Positions 46,730-56,018 are shown, numbered from the stretch's first letter. The stretch: 64,000 nucleotides of DNA from Tardibacter chloracetimidivorans (GCF_001890385.1 NZ_CP018221.1:1413501-1477500), one strand, 5' to 3'. The notes: generated by a model from the letters alone, not told the origin. Made by a program: numbers and translations.

Positions 46730-48148
46730 ATGGCGGAACGTGACCCGACATGCAAAGGCGGCATGGCGCGCAGCCCCGGCATCAGCTGGACCGAGCTGAT
46801 GGCGCAGGACTCACGGCCCGCGCCCGATAGCCTGACGCAGGAACATTATGAATATCGCGGGTCCGACCCGATCCCGGCGGACCGCTATACCAGCGAGGCC
46901 TTCGCAAAGGCGGAGCGTGAGCGGATGTGGCCCTATGTCTGGCAGTTCGCCGCGCGCGAGGAGGACTTGCCCGATCCCGGCGACTATGCCGTTTATGAAA
47001 ATGCCGGCCGGTCCTGGCTGCTGTCGCGGCAGGAGGACGGTTCGGTCCGCGCCTTCCACAATGTCTGCCTGCATCGCGGACGCAAGCTGAAGCGCGAGAC
47101 GGGAACGGCGGACCGCTTCACCTGCCCGTTCCACGGCTTCAGCTGGAACAAGGACGGCAGCTTCGCGCAGATGCCCTGCCAGTGGGATTTCTCCCATCTC
47201 GATCCTGCCGCGATGAACCTGCCCGAGGCCGAGGTCGACCGCTGGAGCGGCTACATCTTCCTGCGCGAGGAGAAGGGCGGACCCAGCCTGCGCGACTATC
47301 TCGCGCCCCTGCCCGAGCATTTCGCCCGCTGGCGGCACGAGGAATGCACGACGGTGATCTGGGTGGCCAAGGAAGTGGCGGCCAACTGGAAAGTGACGGC
47401 CGAGGCCTTCATGGAAGCATGGCACACCGTCATCACCCATCCGCAACTGCTGCCGTTCACTGGCGACTGCAACAGCGCCTATTGGAACTGGGGCGACAAT
47501 GTGAACGCCAACCTCGTTCCCTTCGGCATCATGTCCCCCCATCTCGACGCCAACGGCAAGGAACAGCAGTGGATCGTCGACGAGTTCGTCAAGTATAACG
47601 GCCGCTCGGCCGACAATTACGAGACCGCCAGCGATCCTTTCGCGGTCTCGGTGCCCCAAGGCATGAGCGCGCGCGAGGCGCTGGGAGCGGCAATGCGCGC
47701 CGGCTATACCGCGCAGACCGGCTATGACCACGACCATGCGACCGACGCTGAATTACTGGATGCGCTGGTTTACAACGTCTTCCCCAATTTCGCGCCCTGG
47801 GGCGGCTTCATGCCGAACATCATCTATCGCTGGCGGCCGGGCAAGACGCCCGACACCTGCCTGATGGAAGTGCGCATCCTGTCACGCGTCAAGAAGGGCG
47901 AGCCGATGCCGCGCGGCGTGCCGATGAAGCTGCTCGGCCCGGACGATAAATGGACAGCGGCGCCCGAACTCGGCATCCTCGGCGACGTGTTCGAACAGGA
48001 TATGGAGAACCTGCCTTATGTGCAGGAAGGTCTCCATGCTTCCAAGACGGGCGTCGTCCAACTGGCGAACTATCAGGAAATCCGCATCCGCCAGTTTCAC
48101 CAGACGCTCGAGAAATATCTCGATGGGCGGCTCGGAGCCAAGGCGTGA
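46730..48148 (+). CDS. Rieske non-heme iron oxygenase alpha subunit
   Basis: 472 residues from ATG 46730 (GGAG eight bases upstream); an in-frame ATG at 46670 with AAGG could add 20 residues. Rieske ligands in VCLHRGRKLK and CPFHGFSWN; catalytic segment NWKVTAEAFMEAWHTVITHP with H232 and H237, E229 at the bridging position. It differs from the other three in its long N-terminus and in AEAFMEAW. Coupled to a ThuA-like gene by a GTGA overlap. Confidence 0.88.
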   Translation: MAERDPTCKGGMARSPGISWTELMAQDSRPAPDSLTQEHYEYRGSDPIPADRYTSEAFAKAERERMWPYVWQFAAREEDLPDPGDYAVYENAGRSWLLSRQEDGSVRAFHNVCLHRGRKLKRETGTADRFTCPFHGFSWNKDGSFAQMPCQWDFSHLDPAAMNLPEAEVDRWSGYIFLREEKGGPSLRDYLAPLPEHFARWRHEECTTVIWVAKEVAANWKVTAEAFMEAWHTVITHPQLLPFTGDCNSAYWNWGDNVNANLVPFGIMSPHLDANGKEQQWIVDEFVKYNGRSADNYETASDPFAVSVPQGMSAREALGAAMRAGYTAQTGYDHDHATDAELLDALVYNVFPNFAPWGGFMPNIIYRWRPGKTPDTCLMEVRILSRVKKGEPMPRGVPMKLLGPDDKWTAAPELGILGDVFEQDMENLPYVQEGLHASKTGVVQLANYQEIRIRQFHQTLEKYLDGRLGAKA

Positions 48149-48924
48149 GCGAGAAGGAGACGCATCCGCCGCGGATCGACTGCGTGTTGATCTGCGGCGG
48201 CGTCTGGCATGACATGGACTTCGCGCGGCTCGAATTGCTGAAGCTGCTCGCCGAGGACCAGCGGGTCCGCACCCGCGTGTTCGAGAATTACGAGACGCTC
48301 GACGCGCTGCGCGAGGCCGATATCCTGATCACCTACACCTGCGACGTGACTCCTTCGCTCGCGGCGCAGGAACTCCTTCGCGGTTGGCTGGCGAACGGCG
48401 GGCGCTGGTATGCGCTGCATGGGACCAATTCGGTGCTGCGTCTGCTCGCCGAGGGCCCGGATGCGGGCCTGTGGGAGGCGCCACGCTGGGCGCCACTGTT
48501 CATGGACCTACTGGGCAGCCAGTTCCTCAGCCACCCGCCGATCGCGCCATATCGTGTGACGGTCGCTGACCCTGCGCATCCGCTGACCCAAGGGATCGAG
48601 CCGTTCGACACGACGGACGAACTCTATCACATGGAATGTCATGGCGACCTTCACGTGCTCCTCGAAACCGAGTGCACGCAGGAAGGCACCGGCTTTGTCG
48701 AGGCCGCGGACGCGCCCGGCATGCATCCGGTCATGTACCTGAAGCAGCACGGCCGGGGTGCGGTGCTGTACAACACGCTCGGCCATTGCCGGGGTCACTA
48801 CGACCTGCAGCCGATGCTCGACTGGTGGCCGACCGTCGACCGTTGCGCCTGGGACCTGCCGGTCTTTTACGAACTGCTTCGGCACGGCATCGGCTGGCTC
48901 AAGGAACGCGAACCCGCCGCCTGA
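48145..48924 (+). CDS. ThuA-like domain protein
   Basis: 259 residues starting at GTG 48145. IDCVLICGGVWHDMDFARLE, ADILITYTCDVTPS, GGRWYALHGTNSVL, DELYHMECHGDLHVL and GRGAVLYNTLGHCRGHYDLQ form the ThuA fold; H in ALHG and GHCRGH match conserved ThuA histidines. Paralogue of 20567-21370, again fused in an operon to a redox enzyme, here a Rieske oxygenase. Convergent with the acyl-CoA dehydrogenase (4-bp gap). Confidence 0.8.
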   Translation: MSEKETHPPRIDCVLICGGVWHDMDFARLELLKLLAEDQRVRTRVFENYETLDALREADILITYTCDVTPSLAAQELLRGWLANGGRWYALHGTNSVLRLLAEGPDAGLWEAPRWAPLFMDLLGSQFLSHPPIAPYRVTVADPAHPLTQGIEPFDTTDELYHMECHGDLHVLLETECTQEGTGFVEAADAPGMHPVMYLKQHGRGAVLYNTLGHCRGHYDLQPMLDWWPTVDRCAWDLPVFYELLRHGIGWLKEREPAA

Positions 48925-48928
48925 TCGC

Positions 48929-50047
48929 TCAGGCGGCGATGCCCGCAAAGCGATCAAGCGCCGCGTCGGGGTCGTCAGGCCAGCGCGACAGGACGAGCAG
49001 CCGCTTGTGGCCGTGGCCGATGCTGAGTTCGTCGGTCACGCCCATGCCGCCGTGGAACTGCACCATTTCATGCGCGAGCGTCAGCGACACGTCGGAGATG
49101 AATGCCCGCACGCCGCACACGGCATTGACGAAGTCCGCATCGCCGCGCGCGACCATGGCGAGGTTGAGAAGGGCGCGCGCCTGCTCGATCGCGGCATATT
49201 GCGCGACCATGCGGTGCTGGATCGCCTGAAAGCTCGACAGCGGCACGCCGAACTGCTCGCGCGTGCGCAGATAGTCCTTTGTCTCCGCAAACAGCCGTTC
49301 CATGATGCCCAGCGCTTCGGCGGCGCGCGCAAGATTGGCGAGCATCGTGGCCTTGTCGATAGCGGCGGCGCCTCCTGAGACCATATGATCGGCCGACACG
49401 CGGACGCCGTCCAGCCGGAGCGAGACCGCCGCGCCGCCGTCGGCCATGCGCCAGTCGGAAATCGCGAGGCCCGGCGCATCGGCGGGCACAAGGAACAGCC
49501 GCACCGATGCGGGATCGCCCGGATCGCCACCTTCGCGTGCGCTCACCAGATAGCCATCTGCGTCGACACCGGCCGGAACATAGGCCTTGGCGCCGTTCAG
49601 CACGGCACCGTCGGCGGACAGCTCCGCCCGGGTCTTGACCCACAGCCGGCCGGCGCGGCTGCCGGCTTCGGCATGCGCGACCGCAAGCCGCCGATCACCG
49701 GTGATCAGGTCGGGGAGCCACGCATCGCGCAGCGCCGCCGGCGCCGTGTCCGCGAACAGGCGCCCCGCGAACAGTCCGTTTTCGATCAGTGGTTCGACGA
49801 CCAAGCCGCGTCCCAGCGCCTCGAACACCGTGGCGATGCCCGTGGCGTCAAGCTCGAGGCCGCCCGAGGCTTCGTCGAACAGCGCCGCGATCAAACCCAG
49901 CTCGCCCAGCAGACGCCAGTTGTCGATCGAAAAACCGGTGGCTTCACGCTGGTAAGCCCGACGTCGGTCGATGTCATATGTCTCGTTGACGAAGCGCTCT
50001 GCCAGGGCCTTGAGCATTTCCTCGTCTTGGCTGAGATCGAAATTCAC
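48929..50047 (-). CDS. Acyl-CoA dehydrogenase family protein
   Basis: 372 residues starting at GTG 50047 after AGGGAG. MNFDLSQDEEMLKALAERFV-type N-terminus, then LRTREQFGVPLSSFQAIQHR and VQFHGGMGVTDELSIGHGHK, the FAD-binding C-terminal signature. It resembles the shorter subunit of two-gene acyl-CoA dehydrogenases (as in steroid side-chain ChsE1/ChsE2 pairs). A larger ACAD lies at 52764 on the other strand. It would introduce a double bond into an acyl-CoA, passing electrons to ETF. Confidence 0.85.
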   Translation of the reverse strand: MNFDLSQDEEMLKALAERFVNETYDIDRRRAYQREATGFSIDNWRLLGELGLIAALFDEASGGLELDATGIATVFEALGRGLVVEPLIENGLFAGRLFADTAPAALRDAWLPDLITGDRRLAVAHAEAGSRAGRLWVKTRAELSADGAVLNGAKAYVPAGVDADGYLVSAREGGDPGDPASVRLFLVPADAPGLAISDWRMADGGAAVSLRLDGVRVSADHMVSGGAAAIDKATMLANLARAAEALGIMERLFAETKDYLRTREQFGVPLSSFQAIQHRMVAQYAAIEQARALLNLAMVARGDADFVNAVCGVRAFISDVSLTLAHEMVQFHGGMGVTDELSIGHGHKRLLVLSRWPDDPDAALDRFAGIAA

Positions 50048-50197
50048 CCACGCTCTCCCTTCTGGGACTGTGTAGCAGGTCGAAGGAGGTTGGCCCGCTG
50101 CGCAAAAGATCAGGGGAGGACTGGTCCGATGCAACGATGGTCGCATTGTTCCGGATGCTAAACTCCGCTAACTTGCCGTAAAATGGAAGGGAGCGGA

Positions 50198-50968
50198 GTG
50201 AGTCCATATTCCCAGGCGAGGGTGGAGGCCGTCAGGATCTCCAGACCCGAGGACATCAAGCGTGCGGCGGAAGCGCTCCACGCCTTCGCCATGGAGTGCG
50301 GGCTGCGAGCCGCGCCGGCACATGACATAGCCGACAAGCGGACACCGGTGGATGCCGACGGCAACCCGCTGGCGCGCGACGTATTCGGCTGGACCGAGGA
50401 GCGGGTCTGGTGGCGCAACGCCCGCATTGCGCTGGATTCGCCGATCACGTCCGCCTGCCGCTTCGAAAGCCAACCCTTCTGGGTCAACGCATCGGGCTTT
50501 CACACGCGTCAGCCCAGCGCCTATCTCGACTCGGTCGATCTCACCAACTTCGATACGCGCGCGATGACCCGCGCGGCCATTGTGGTGCCCGTCCATCTAC
50601 CGTTCGGCCAGATCGGCGCGGTCAGCTTCAATCCGCTTGACCCTGAACAGACGGACCTGTCGGAGGCGTTCGAGTTGGTCAGCGATGCGCTGGGCCTCTA
50701 CGCCCGCACCTTTATCGCCAGCTATGTGCATGTGATGGGCTCGATCCAGGCCCTGCCGCCGCAATCGCGCCTGTCCAAGCGCGAGGTCGAGTGCCTGCGT
50801 TGGGCGGCGATCGGCAAGACCGACATGGAGATCAGCATGATCATGTCGCGCAGCCGGGCAACGGTGCGCTTCCATATCCACAATGCCTCGCTGAAGCTCA
50901 ACGCCGTGAATCGCAGCCAGACCGTCTTCAAGGCGGCACAGCTCGGCTACATCTCACTGAACAAGTGA
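50198..50968 (+). CDS. LuxR-family transcriptional regulator (solo)
   Basis: About 256 residues. An N-terminal autoinducer-binding-type domain (residues about 15-170: RPEDIKRAAEALHAFAMECG, RVWWRNARIALDSPI) is followed by the LuxR HTH LSKREVECLRWAAIGKTDME and RATVRFHIHNASLKLNAVNR. GTG 50198 follows GGAAGGGAG; ATG 50183 is in frame but lacks a ribosome site. No luxI-type synthase is seen. Divergent from the ACAD at 48929 and upstream of the DUF35-thiolase-E1E2 operon, so likely its regulator. Confidence 0.85.
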   Translation: MSPYSQARVEAVRISRPEDIKRAAEALHAFAMECGLRAAPAHDIADKRTPVDADGNPLARDVFGWTEERVWWRNARIALDSPITSACRFESQPFWVNASGFHTRQPSAYLDSVDLTNFDTRAMTRAAIVVPVHLPFGQIGAVSFNPLDPEQTDLSEAFELVSDALGLYARTFIASYVHVMGSIQALPPQSRLSKREVECLRWAAIGKTDMEISMIMSRSRATVRFHIHNASLKLNAVNRSQTVFKAAQLGYISLNK

Positions 50969-51226
50969 AGGTGGCCCTCCGCGCTGTCGTGTGCGGTAAA
51001 CCGGGCGGCGCGAACGCGCCTGGATGATACAGGGACGGTCCTCCACGCAGGCCATCGACGCCCTCCACCCAAAGCCGGGGATCGGCCAACGCCCTCTCCG
51101 CTATTCCTTGGGCCCATACTCTCATGAACTGGCAGAAGAGCTACCCTAGCGTTTTGCAGAGTCGGAAAAGTTCGGAAATCGGGCGTATCTCTCAACCATA
51201 CCGGACCCATGCCGGAGTGGAGAACG
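50969..51226 (+). promoter_or_regulatory. Upstream region of the DUF35-to-VOC operon
   Basis: 258 bp without a gene between luxR and the DUF35 gene. It should carry the operon promoter. I see no convincing lux-box-like 20-bp palindrome or terminator. Confidence 0.35.
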
Positions 51227-51622
51227 ATGCAGGCAATCGCCGAAGGCCTTTTTACCGATGAGACTCCGCCGCGCCTGATCGGCGGCCGCGACCGCACGAC
51301 AGGTCGAATCGTTTTCCCCTGTCCGCAGGGCGAGCGGTTCGAGCCTTGGCCGCTCCAGCGCAAAGGGACGCTCTGGTCCTGGACGGTGCAGCGCTATCGG
51401 CCGAAGTCGCCGCCTTATGCCGGCCCCGACGCCTTCACACCCTGGGCCGTCGGCTATGTCGAGCTTCCGGGCGAGACGATCGTCGAGGCGCGCATCGTCG
51501 GCGTGGAGTTCGATTCCCTGCGCATCGGCATGGCACTGGAGCTGACGCAGGTGCCGCTCGATCCCGCCGCGCCCGAATCGGCTCTGATCCCCGCCTTCAT
51601 GCCCGCGAGTGCGAACCGATGA
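51227..51622 (+). CDS. DUF35 OB-fold protein lacking zinc-ribbon cysteines
   Basis: 131 residues, start ATG 51227. LIGGRDRTTGRIVFPCPQGE, LWSWTVQRYRPKSPPYAG, PWAVGYVELPG and SLRIGMALEL match DUF35/OB-fold acyl-CoA-associated proteins, but only one cysteine (in FPCP) remains where the family has a four-cysteine zinc ribbon. DUF35 proteins partner thiolase-like proteins; its stop overlaps the thiolase-like start (ATGA), so the two probably form a complex. Confidence 0.8.
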   Translation: MQAIAEGLFTDETPPRLIGGRDRTTGRIVFPCPQGERFEPWPLQRKGTLWSWTVQRYRPKSPPYAGPDAFTPWAVGYVELPGETIVEARIVGVEFDSLRIGMALELTQVPLDPAAPESALIPAFMPASANR

Positions 51623-52764
51623 GCGATGTGTGCATAGTCGGCATCGGCATCCATCCCTTCGGCCGCACCGATGGACTGTCGGGCGTCGATCAGGGCGTCG
51701 TTGCCGTGCGGCAGGCGCTCGACGACGCGGGAATCGACTGGCCCGCGATCCAGTTCGCCTATGGCGCATCCGATGCGGCTGGGAATCCCGACACGATGGT
51801 CGACCGGCTGGGGCTGACGGGTGTCCAGTTCATCAATGTGCGCAATGGCTGCGCCGCCGGCGGATCGGCTTTGTTTTCGGCGCAGATGGCGATCAAGTCG
51901 GGCGAGTATGACCTCGGTCTCGCGGTCGGCTTCGACAAGCATCCGCACGGCGCCTTCAACGCGCTGCCATCGGAATACAACCTGCCCGACTGGTATGGCG
52001 AAGCCGGCTACATGATCACCACGCAGTTCTTCGCGTGCAAGATCATGCGCTACATGCACCAGCATGGCATCAGCCGTGAAACGCTGGGACGGGTTTCGGA
52101 AAAGGCGTTCCGCAACGCAGTGCACGCGCCCCATGCCTGGCGGCGCGAACCGGTGCCGCTCGATGTGATCCTCGACGCGCCGATGGTGAGCGATCCCTAC
52201 AGCAAGTTCATGTTCTGCTCACCGGCCGAAGGCGGCGTCGCGCTGATTCTCGCCAGCGAGAAGAAGGCGCGCGAACTGGGCAAGCCGCTCATCCGCCTGA
52301 AGGCCGCGACGATGCGCACACGCCCGCCGGGGTCGTTCGAGGTGTTCGCCCCGTCGATCGACGTCGACCGCGGCGGCTCTGCGACCAACATCGCGTCCGC
52401 CGACGCCTTCCGCCAGGCAGGCATCGGTCCGGAAGGCATCGCCGTCGCCCAGCTTCAGGATACGGAATCCGGGGCCGAGATCATGCACATGGCCGAAAAC
52501 GGCTTCTGCCGGGACGGCGAGCAGGAGCAATGGCTTGCCGAAGGCCGGACGGAAATAGGCGGCCGCTTGCCCGTCAACACCGATGGCGGCTGCCTTGCCT
52601 GTGGCGAGCCGATCGGCGCGTCGGGCCTGCGTCAGGTCTATGAGAATGTAGTCCAGCTGCGCGGGCACGGCGGCGGCCGGCAAGTGCCGGGTGAACCGAA
52701 GACCGCTTACAGCCACGTCTATGGCGCGCCGGGCGTTTCGGCCGTCACGATCCTGGAACGCTGA
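51619..52764 (+). CDS. Thiolase-like protein (SCP-x/Ltp type)
   Basis: 381 residues of the thiolase fold: VGIGIHPFGRTDGLSGVDQG, FINVRNGCAAGGSALFSAQM with Cys78, then NTDGGCLACGEPIGASGLRQ. In thiolases the last motif is GHPxGxSG; here E330 replaces the active-site histidine. Some lipid-transfer-type thiolase-like proteins (Ltp2 with a DUF35 partner) are retro-aldolases in steroid side-chain degradation, so this pair may cleave a beta-hydroxyacyl-CoA. Coupled to DUF35 and to the ACAD (TGATG). Confidence 0.82.
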   Translation: MSDVCIVGIGIHPFGRTDGLSGVDQGVVAVRQALDDAGIDWPAIQFAYGASDAAGNPDTMVDRLGLTGVQFINVRNGCAAGGSALFSAQMAIKSGEYDLGLAVGFDKHPHGAFNALPSEYNLPDWYGEAGYMITTQFFACKIMRYMHQHGISRETLGRVSEKAFRNAVHAPHAWRREPVPLDVILDAPMVSDPYSKFMFCSPAEGGVALILASEKKARELGKPLIRLKAATMRTRPPGSFEVFAPSIDVDRGGSATNIASADAFRQAGIGPEGIAVAQLQDTESGAEIMHMAENGFCRDGEQEQWLAEGRTEIGGRLPVNTDGGCLACGEPIGASGLRQVYENVVQLRGHGGGRQVPGEPKTAYSHVYGAPGVSAVTILER

Positions 52765-53972
52765 TGGATATCGACCTTTCCCCTGAAGACAGCGCCTTCC
52801 GCGACGAAGTCAGAGCCTTTCTGGCCACGTCCCTGCCCGACAGCGTGCGCGAGGGCGCGGCGGCGACGCCGTCGGTCTTCGTCGAACCGGAAATCGGCCA
52901 GACGTGGAACGCCGTCCTGAACGCCAAGGGCTGGCTCGGCTATCAATGGCCGACCGCGCATGGCGGCACCGGATGGAGCCCGGTTCAGCGGTATATCTTC
53001 GAAAAGGAATGCGCGCTCGCCGGCGCGCCGAACCTTACCGTACTAAGCCTCAAGCTCGTCGCGCCGGTCATCTACAGCTTCGGGACGGAAGCGCAGAAGG
53101 CGTTCTATCTGCCCCGCATCCTGTCGGGCGAGGACTATTGGTGCCAAGGCTTTTCGGAGCCGGGCAGCGGGTCCGACCTTGCGTCGCTCGGCTGCCGCGC
53201 GGTGCGCGACGGCGACCGCTATGTCCTCGACGGCTCCAAGATCTGGACCACGCACGCGCATCACGCCAACCGCATGTTCTGCCTCGCGCGGACGGACGCC
53301 AGCGGACGCAAGCAGGCGGGGATCAGCTTTTTCCTCGTCGACATGAACCAGCCCGGCGTGTCGGTACGTCCCATCCTGACCACCGCCGGCGACCATGAGG
53401 TCAACCAAGTGTTCCTTGAAGGCGTCACTGTCCCGGCCGACGATCTCGTGGGGCAGGAAGGCGACGGCTGGAAGATCGCCAAATTCCTGCTGGAGAACGA
53501 GCGCGGCGGATCGTGCCACGCGCCCAAGCTCGGCTATGATCTGGAACAGCTGGAACGCGCCGCCAGGTCGGAAACCGACGGGCGCGGCGACGTGCTGGCC
53601 GACGATCCGCAATGGCGGCGCAAGATCGCGCGCTGCCGCCTTGGCGTCCAGGCACTGGAGATGATCGAACTCAAGATCCTCGCTGACATTGCGCATGGCC
53701 GGCCACCGGGCCCGCAGACATCGCTCACCAAGCTGCTCGCATCCAACCTGCGGCAGGACATCGACCTGCTGGCGGTCGACCTTTACGGGCCGGCGGGGCT
53801 TCAGCTCACCGAGGTGCGGCCGCTCTACGGCGCCGACGCGCCGCCGCCCGTCCACAGCCGCGCCGCGCAGCTCGCCGCGCCCCGCTATCTCAACAGTCGC
53901 GCCTGGACCATCTTCGGCGGGACGAACGAGGTGCAGGCCAATATCATCGCCAAGTCCGTTCTGGGCTTGTGA
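52764..53972 (+). CDS. Acyl-CoA dehydrogenase
   Basis: 402 residues. MDIDLSPEDSAFRDEVRAFL, WPTAHGGTGWSPVQRYIFEK, CQGFSEPGSGSDLASLGCRA (FAD/substrate motif), KIWTTHAHHANRMFCLARTD and IFGGTNEVQANIIAKSVLGL (C-terminal FAD motif). Catalyses alpha-beta dehydrogenation of an acyl-CoA. One-base overlap with the thiolase-like gene. Could pair with the ACAD at 48929 as a heteromer. Confidence 0.9.
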   Translation: MDIDLSPEDSAFRDEVRAFLATSLPDSVREGAAATPSVFVEPEIGQTWNAVLNAKGWLGYQWPTAHGGTGWSPVQRYIFEKECALAGAPNLTVLSLKLVAPVIYSFGTEAQKAFYLPRILSGEDYWCQGFSEPGSGSDLASLGCRAVRDGDRYVLDGSKIWTTHAHHANRMFCLARTDASGRKQAGISFFLVDMNQPGVSVRPILTTAGDHEVNQVFLEGVTVPADDLVGQEGDGWKIAKFLLENERGGSCHAPKLGYDLEQLERAARSETDGRGDVLADDPQWRRKIARCRLGVQALEMIELKILADIAHGRPPGPQTSLTKLLASNLRQDIDLLAVDLYGPAGLQLTEVRPLYGADAPPPVHSRAAQLAAPRYLNSRAWTIFGGTNEVQANIIAKSVLGL

Positions 53973-53991
53973 AACAGGACGAGGAGAGACC

Positions 53992-54978
53992 ATGCAACTG
54001 AGCCGGGAAGCGCTTTTGCAGGCCTATCGCCAGATGAAGGTGATCCGCGAGTTCGAGGAGCGCCTGCACAGCGAGATCCAGACCGGCGAGATCGCCGGCT
54101 TCACCCATCTCTATGCCGGGCAGGAAGCCGTGGCTGTCGGCGTGTGCGAGCATCTAACCCCCGCCGACAAGATCATCTCCACCCATCGCGGCCACGGCCA
54201 CTGCCTCGCCAAGGGCTGCGACGTGAACGACATGATGAAGGAGATCTGGGGCAGCCGCGAGGGGTTATGCAGGGGCAAGGGCGGCTCCATGCACATCGCC
54301 GACACCAACGTCGGCATGCTGGGCGCCAATGGCATCGTCGGGGCGGGCGCACCGATCGCGGTGGGCGCGGCGCTGTCGAACAAGCTCGACGGACCTGACG
54401 AGAACGGGAAGCTCAGGGTCGCGATCGCCTTTTCCGGCGACGGCGCCTGCAACCAGGGCACGACTTTCGAGGCGATGAATCTCGCCGTCGTCACGCAGGC
54501 GCCCTGCATCTTCGTGTTCGAAAACAATCATTATTCGGAACATACCGGCGTCGACTATGCGGTCGGCACATCAAAGGACATCGCCAGCCGCGCCGAGGCC
54601 TTCGGGATGAAGGTATGGCGCGCCGATGGCACCGACTTCTTCGCGGTCTATGAAACGATGCGCGAGCTTCTGGACTATGTGCGCGCCGGCAACGGCCCTG
54701 CCGCCGTCGAGTTCGACACCGAGCGCTTCTACGGCCATTTCGAGGGCGACCCGCAGCGCTATCGCGGTCCCGGCGAACTCGACCGCATCCGCGAGACGCG
54801 CGATTGCCTCAAGGCTTTCCGCGCAAGCGTGACCGGGGCCAGGCTGCTGACCGATGCCGATCTCGACGCGCTCGATGCCGAGGTGATGGACGCGATCGAG
54901 GGCGCGGTCGAAACGGCGCGCGCTGCCCCGCGACCGACCGCCGAAGACGTCCTGACCGACGTCTATGTGAACTATTGA
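53992..54978 (+). CDS. acoA: TPP-dependent dehydrogenase E1 alpha subunit (AcoA-like)
   Basis: 328 residues, start ATG 53992 after GAGGAGAG. HLYAGQEAVAVGVCEHL, ISTHRGHGHCLAKGCDVNDM, GKGGSMHIAD and the thiamine-binding SGDGACNQGTTFEAMNLA...ENN motif are E1alpha hallmarks, with closeness to AcoA (acetoin:DCPIP oxidoreductase) and branched-chain E1alpha. With the next two genes it forms an E1-E2 complex oxidising acetoin or a 2-oxoacid to acyl-CoA. Which substrate is not clear. Confidence 0.88.
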   Translation: MQLSREALLQAYRQMKVIREFEERLHSEIQTGEIAGFTHLYAGQEAVAVGVCEHLTPADKIISTHRGHGHCLAKGCDVNDMMKEIWGSREGLCRGKGGSMHIADTNVGMLGANGIVGAGAPIAVGAALSNKLDGPDENGKLRVAIAFSGDGACNQGTTFEAMNLAVVTQAPCIFVFENNHYSEHTGVDYAVGTSKDIASRAEAFGMKVWRADGTDFFAVYETMRELLDYVRAGNGPAAVEFDTERFYGHFEGDPQRYRGPGELDRIRETRDCLKAFRASVTGARLLTDADLDALDAEVMDAIEGAVETARAAPRPTAEDVLTDVYVNY

Positions 54979-54995
54979 GCGAGGGCGCGGGACTG

Positions 54996-56006
54996 ATGGC
55001 AAAGATGATGTATCGCGAAGCGGTGGTGTCGACCATCGCGGCCGAGATGGAACGGGACCCCAGCGTCGTCGTCCTTGGCGAGGATGTGGTGGGCGGCATG
55101 GGCACCGCCGGCGGCCCTGAAGCCATCGGCGGCATCTGGTCGACATCGACCGGGCTGTTCGGCAAGTTCGGCAAGGATCGCGTGATCGACACGCCGATTT
55201 CCGAAAGCGCCATCATGGGTGCAGCCGCCGGTCTCGCGTTGGCGGGCAAGCGGCCGATCGCCGAGCTGATGTTCGCCGACTTCATCGGCGTGTCGCTCGA
55301 CCAGATCTGGAACCAGATCGGCAAGTTCCGCTACATGTTCGGCGGCAAGTCCAAATGTCCGGCGGTGATCCGCATGGCCTATGGCGCGGGTTTCAATGCC
55401 GCTGCACAGCACAGCCAGTCCGTCCACCAGATCCTGACCGGCATGCCGGGGCTGAAGGTCGTGATGCCCTCCACCCCCGCCGATGTCGCCGGCCTGCTCC
55501 GGCAGGCGATCCGCGACGACGACCCGGTCATCTTCCTCGAGCACAAGGCACTCTACGCCACCAGCGGCGAGGTGCCCGACGGCGAGCATCTCGTCCCCTT
55601 CGGCCATGCGCGCATCGCGCGGGCGGGCGAGGATGTGACGATCGTTGCGACCGGCATGCTGCTCGGCTTCTGCGAGGCGGTCGCCGACAAGCTGGCGGGC
55701 GAAGGCATCGGTTGCGACGTCATCGACCTGCGCACCACCAGCCCGCTCGACGAGGAGGCCATCCTGGATTCGGTCGAGGTCACCGGGCGGCTGGTGGTGG
55801 TCGACGAGGCGCCGCCGCGCTGCGGCCTTGCCACTGACATCTGTTCGCTCGTCGCCAACAAGGCATTCGCCAGCCTGAAGGCGCCGCCGCAGCCGGTCAC
55901 GCCGCCGCACACGCCGATCCCGTTCGCCCGAGAGATGGAGAGCGCCTATCTGCCGTCTGCGGACAAGATCGAGGCAGCTGTTCGCAAGCTCCTCGACTGG
56001 CGCTGA
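54996..56006 (+). CDS. acoB: TPP-dependent dehydrogenase E1 beta subunit (AcoB-like)
   Basis: 336 residues, start ATG 54996; a TTG at 54975 overlapping the previous stop is an alternative. MYREAVVSTIAAEMERDPSV, VLGEDVVGGMGTAGGPEAIG, PISESAIMGAAAGLALAGKR and DLRTTSPLDEEAILDSVEVT are E1beta landmarks. It pairs with the alpha subunit to form the heterotetrameric E1. Confidence 0.88.
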   Translation: MAKMMYREAVVSTIAAEMERDPSVVVLGEDVVGGMGTAGGPEAIGGIWSTSTGLFGKFGKDRVIDTPISESAIMGAAAGLALAGKRPIAELMFADFIGVSLDQIWNQIGKFRYMFGGKSKCPAVIRMAYGAGFNAAAQHSQSVHQILTGMPGLKVVMPSTPADVAGLLRQAIRDDDPVIFLEHKALYATSGEVPDGEHLVPFGHARIARAGEDVTIVATGMLLGFCEAVADKLAGEGIGCDVIDLRTTSPLDEEAILDSVEVTGRLVVVDEAPPRCGLATDICSLVANKAFASLKAPPQPVTPPHTPIPFAREMESAYLPSADKIEAAVRKLLDWR

Positions 56007-56018
56007 GGGAGGCGGAGC

